From Flemingiibacterium sp045634005 (GTDB lineage Bacteria > Bacillota > Clostridia > Oscillospirales > CAG-272), in contig JAZQZL010000029.1 in NCBI GenBank assembly GCA_045634005.1, positions 1 through 54,499 on the forward strand: a DNA stretch of 54,499 nucleotides. The letters run 5' to 3'. Of this stretch, positions 52,382-54,499 are shown piece after piece. The translations under genes were made by a program, and so were the position numbers. Position 1 is the first letter of the stretch; every line of letters starts with the position of its first letter. The notes below the pieces were generated by a model, which was not told where the DNA came from, ran no database searches, and was given only the letters and a program-made list of their open reading frames with translations.

Positions 52382-53257
52382 TTATTTTGTGTTTGAAGCA
52401 TCAAAAAGCGCGGCGGAAAGTCTTGCAAAATCCTCGAGCGTCAAACGCTCGCCGCGTATCGCCGGATCAAGCCCTGCCCTGGCGATCGCCGCATTTATTC
52501 CCTCTCGGCCGAGCGCAGAAAACTCTGTTCCAAGCGAGTTTGAAAGCGTTTTGCGACGCTGTGCAAACGCGCCTCTTATCGTTTTAAAGAGCATCGCCTC
52601 ATCCTTTACCGAAACGGGAGGCTCTTTGTAAAGCGTGATGCGTATTACTGCCGAGTCAACCTTCGGCGCAGGCAAGAAGCAGCCCGCCGGCACGGTAAAC
52701 AGTCGCTCTACCTTTCCGTAATACGAGAGCGCGGCGGTTATCGCGCCATACTCGCTGTCACCGGCAGGCGCAGTGAGGCGTACTGCTACCTCTTTTTGTA
52801 TCATAACGGTTATCGTATCAAACGGCAGACGCGACTCAACAAGCTTCATAAGTATCGGAGTCGTAATGTAGTACGGCAGATTTGCCGCAACGGACACACG
52901 AAGCCCTTTTGATAAAAACTCATCGTTCACTAAAGCCTCGAGGTCGGTTTTCATAACGTCTTTGTTTATAACGGTGGTGTTGTCAAAATCAGCAAGCGTT
53001 TCGTCGAGTATCGGGATAAGCGCTGTGTCGATCTCAAGCGCCACTACCCTTTCGGCTCGAGCAGCAAGCTCGCGCGTAAGCGTACCGATGCCGGGGCCTA
53101 TTTCGAGTATGCCCTCGCCACGCTCACCGCATGCCGCTTCGGCGATGCGCTCGGGAACTGTGGGATTTATAAGAAAGTTCTGACCAAACTTTTTTTGAAA
53201 GGATACGCCGTGCCGCGACATAATCTCGCGGATAACGGATAAATCTGTAAGTCGCAT
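52382..53257 (-). CDS. rsmA: 16S rRNA dimethyladenosine transferase (KsgA)
   Basis: The protein has 291 residues. It dimethylates A1518 and A1519 of 16S rRNA in late 30S assembly. The start region FQKKFGQNFLINPTVPERIA and the SAM-binding ILEIGPGIGTLTREL (about 50-64) are typical, as is the catalytic NLPYYITTPIL. The ATG at 53257 has a GGAG site; a TTG four codons earlier overlaps that site. Confidence 0.96.
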   Translation of the reverse strand: MRLTDLSVIREIMSRHGVSFQKKFGQNFLINPTVPERIAEAACGERGEGILEIGPGIGTLTRELAARAERVVALEIDTALIPILDETLADFDNTTVINKDVMKTDLEALVNDEFLSKGLRVSVAANLPYYITTPILMKLVESRLPFDTITVMIQKEVAVRLTAPAGDSEYGAITAALSYYGKVERLFTVPAGCFLPAPKVDSAVIRITLYKEPPVSVKDEAMLFKTIRGAFAQRRKTLSNSLGTEFSALGREGINAAIARAGLDPAIRGERLTLEDFARLSAALFDASNTK

Positions 53258-53313
53258 ATAATTCTCCAATCGGGTGCGTCACAAAATTATTTCCGCTTTT
53301 TCGCGCCTGACAC

Positions 53314-53342
53314 TTGACAAACGCGGATAAATCGGGTATAAT
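53314..53342 (+). promoter_or_regulatory. Promoter of tRNA-Thr
   Basis: TTGACA (53314-53319), a 17-base spacer and TATAAT (53337-53342). Confidence 0.85.
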
Positions 53343-53403
53343 ATTACTGTTGCTTATATTGTATCATATTTCCGCGAGTATTGCAACATGAATTTTAAAA
53401 TTT

Positions 53404-53478
53404 GCTGGAATGGCGCAGTGGTAGCGCAATTGATTCGTAATCAATAGGCCGTGGGTTCAAATCCCATTTCCAGCTCCA
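53404..53478 (+). tRNA. tRNA-Thr (CGT)
   Basis: Acceptor strands GCTGGAA (53404-53410) and TTCCAGC (53468-53474) pair fully. The anticodon loop TTCGTAA in the stem TTGA/TCAA gives anticodon CGT (threonine, ACG codons). The T-arm is GTGGG-TTCAAAT-CCCAT, discriminator T, and CCA is encoded. Its last 18 or so bases recur twice downstream. Confidence 0.96.
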
Positions 53479-53479
53479 C

Positions 53480-53513
53480 AAAACAGCTTCGGCTTTGCCG
53501 AGGCTGTTTTTAT
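53480..53513 (+). terminator. Terminator of tRNA-Thr
   Basis: AAAACAGCTTCGGC-ttt-GCCGAGGCTGTTTT, then TATTTTG. Confidence 0.9.
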
Positions 53514-53517
53514 TTTG

Positions 53518-53627
53518 TGGAGCATTTGGGAGGGATTTGAAGGGCGCGTGCTTGGAAACAGTCCGGTGGACTGTTTCTCCGCGCCACCGCTCCGTCCGCA
53601 GACGGGCAAATCCCATTTCCAGCTCCA
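53518..53627 (+). repeat. Inverted flanks of the right-hand element matching the tRNA-Thr 3' end
   Basis: The right boundary (53608-53627) is an exact copy of the tRNA-Thr 3' end from AAATCCC to CTCCA. The left boundary (from TGGAGC at 53518 to GGGATTTGAA) is an imperfect reverse complement of the same tRNA end. The 83-base element C lies inside. Confidence 0.8.
53532..53614. repeat. 83-base cloverleaf-like element, copy C
   Basis: The outer stem is GGGATTTG (53532-53539)/CAAATCCC (53607-53614): compared with copies A and B, one C-G pair has become T-A. The inner stem is GGCGCG/CGCGCC (53543-53548/53580-53585), the hairpin AAACAGTCC-ggt-GGACTGTTT (53556-53576), and the second arm CCGTC-cgca-GACGG (53592-53605). 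The core is otherwise nearly identical to copy B, over 52 kb away. Confidence 0.88.
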
Positions 53628-53668
53628 AAATCCCGCAATAAAGCTCGTCTTTATTGCGGGATTTTCTT
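53627..53668 (+). terminator. Second hairpin with CTCGT loop
   Basis: A perfect 17-base-pair stem (53627-53643/53649-53665) encloses CTCGT, as in the hairpin at 675-717. Confidence 0.8.
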
Positions 53669-53675
53669 GTGTGGA

Positions 53676-53736
53676 GTGTGTGAATGAACACACCGAGAAT
53701 GCGAAGCATTCTCAAAGGCAATTGGCGAAGCCAATT
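53676..53736. repeat. Row of three short hairpins, two with GAA loops
   Basis: GTGTG/CACAC (53676-53693), GAGAATGC-gaa-GCATTCTC (53695-53713) and AATTGGC-gaa-GCCAATT (53720-53736) follow each other. The style resembles the array at 124-293, though the GTGATG linkers are missing. Confidence 0.65.
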
Positions 53737-53749
53737 TGCAGTGGGTCAT

Positions 53750-53770
53750 CAAATCCCATTTCCAGCTCCA
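53750..53770 (+). repeat. Third copy of the tRNA-Thr 3' end
   Basis: TCAAATCCC and the following bases to CTCCA (53770) repeat the tRNA end exactly, without a tRNA body. Tail ends lie at 53478, 53627 and 53770, spaced 149 and 143 bases apart. Confidence 0.85.
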
Positions 53771-53772
53771 GG

Positions 53773-53808
53773 AAGGACATTTACTTTGCTAAATGTCCTT
53801 TTCTTTTT
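53773..53808 (+). terminator. Third terminator-like hairpin
   Basis: AAGGACATTTA-ctttgc-TAAATGTCCTT followed by a T-rich run comes directly after the third tRNA tail. Confidence 0.85.
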
Positions 53809-53882
53809 TCCTGCCTTTCTATATTCTTTCCATTTGGATTTGTTTGTTATATTTTACTGTCGATTGCTCCCGAAATATAACA

Positions 53883-53909
53883 AGAGCGGAGGAAAATCCT
53901 CCGCTCTCA
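53883..53909 (-). terminator. Terminator of the XRE membrane protein gene
   Basis: GAGCGGAGGA/TCCTCCGCTC hairpin, followed on the minus strand by a T-rich stretch. Confidence 0.75.
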
Positions 53910-53929
53910 TCTGTTCGAAAAATTGGAAT

Positions 53930-54499
53930 TTATCTCTTGGTTAGTTTTTTGCACCAAGTCCATTTTCCGCATTTAGTACACTTCAACAATCTTCTGGTTG
54001 GCGTTTGCATCAACAAGGCAATCTCTTTATAGTTAGGAACAAACATATGTTGACAGTTCTTACATTCATAATACCCTGTCTCTACCTTGAATTTAAGAGC
54101 AATAATGCAAGGAATTATAAATAGTACAACAGACACTATTATCAAAAAGTCTTGAAATCCACATTCAGGGATAAGGAGTGATATTAAAGTTATCAGACAA
54201 ATAAGTGCTGCCAGACTGGTTGCGACAATCACATAAGCGGAATGCAGCAGTCGTTTATGATATCTTTCCTCATTTTTTGCCATCTGAAAAATCAGTTCAT
54301 TTAATTGTTCATCCTTTTGTTCCATATCAATCGTCTCCCCACATAATAATTCATTTACATTTATTCCAAGAATATAACAAAGGTCGAGCATAATATCGGA
54401 ATCGGGCATTGCTTTGCCTGTCTCCCATTTTGATATAGCTCTGTCGGTTATATTCAATTTTTCTGCCAACTGTGCTTGTGTAAGATTTTTCTTTTTTCT
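53930..54499 (-). CDS. XRE regulator with two membrane helices and a zinc ribbon (5' end missing)
   Basis: The gene runs off the right edge; 189 residues are visible. They begin within an HTH_3 domain (NLTQAQLAEKLNITDRAISKWETGKAMPDSDIMLDLCYIL). A hydrophilic region with MEQKDEQLNELIFQ follows, then two membrane helices (about residues 90-145 of the visible part). The C-terminus has CKNC and CTKCGKWTW, a probable zinc ribbon. Such membrane-tethered XRE proteins occur in Clostridia, but the ligand and targets are unknown. The gene is AT-rich and lies directly after the tRNA-associated repeats, so it may be recently acquired. Confidence 0.85.
   Translation of the reverse strand, partial: RKKKNLTQAQLAEKLNITDRAISKWETGKAMPDSDIMLDLCYILGINVNELLCGETIDMEQKDEQLNELIFQMAKNEERYHKRLLHSAYVIVATSLAALICLITLISLLIPECGFQDFLIIVSVVLFIIPCIIALKFKVETGYYECKNCQHMFVPNYKEIALLMQTPTRRLLKCTKCGKWTWCKKLTKR

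Noticed and set aside
53395..53880. Open frames of 78-121 residues over the tRNA-Thr array
   Set aside because: They read through the tRNA gene, terminators and repeat copies and have no ribosome sites.

Overview
The window looks like a chromosomal segment of an anaerobic, gut-type Clostridia bacterium (Bacillota). The evidence is strong AGGAGG-type ribosome sites, TTGACA/TATAAT promoters with 17-base spacers, a dgt-dnaG-rpoD operon, glutamine synthetase III, GTP-dependent PEP carboxykinase, RicT/YaaT, DegV next to FakA, a siroheme/ferredoxin reductase and a glycyl radical enzyme. I did not place it to genus. Most of it is ordinary housekeeping sequence, densely packed and well punctuated by hairpin terminators.

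Layout. 1-1132: a tRNA-Leu cut by the window edge, followed by structured non-coding repeats and one small membrane protein. 1133-3969: fumC and a MATE exporter. 4000-7631: a cysteine-rich protein, then a prophage-like switch (small HTH repressor and degenerate M23 protein facing an HTH plus ImmA-type protease pair) with palindromic operators. 7632-13778: RNase J with a long folded leader, MgtC-like and CPA2 membrane proteins, a D-2-hydroxyacid dehydrogenase, and mntP. 13974-16555: DegV and FakA, a fatty acid kinase pair. 16664-19238: ECF sigma factor, membrane anti-sigma-like protein and serpin lipoprotein. 19270-23759: a GH3 beta-glucosidase flanked by an intact glycyl radical enzyme and a short remnant of a second one. 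23891-29702: glnN, HD hydrolase, tautomerase, Nudix, Nif3-like, TrmK, DUF1858 and HIT proteins. 29754-32300: two lipoproteins, one an orphan solute-binding protein. 32553-37723: dgt, dnaG and two tandem rpoD-like sigma genes. 38110-42494: holB, ricT, a 56-residue ferredoxin, a TatD-type radical SAM protein and a siroheme reductase. 42669-47082: XRE-cupin regulator, acyl-CoA synthetase, SGNH esterase and alanine racemase. 47201-49839: rpmE, hflX, a YigZ-family protein and a small protein. 49840-53257: a 500-base GC-rich structured non-coding region, pckG and rsmA. 53404-54499: tRNA-Thr, a second set of the structured repeats, and a membrane XRE protein cut by the edge.

The most unusual material sits at the two ends, beside the tRNAs. 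Downstream of each tRNA, partial copies of that tRNA's 3' end (T-arm and acceptor strand) recur, separated by cassettes of about 140-150 bases holding a terminator-like hairpin plus either an exactly 83-base cloverleaf-like element or a row of very short hairpins. Three copies of the 83-base element show compensatory base-pair changes, and its outer stem changes to match the T-arm of the local tRNA. I cannot match this to a named element. Other notable items are the operator-controlled switch at 5.5-7.5 kb, the sigma/anti-sigma/serpin operon, the tandem rpoD paralogues and the GC-rich region before pckG.
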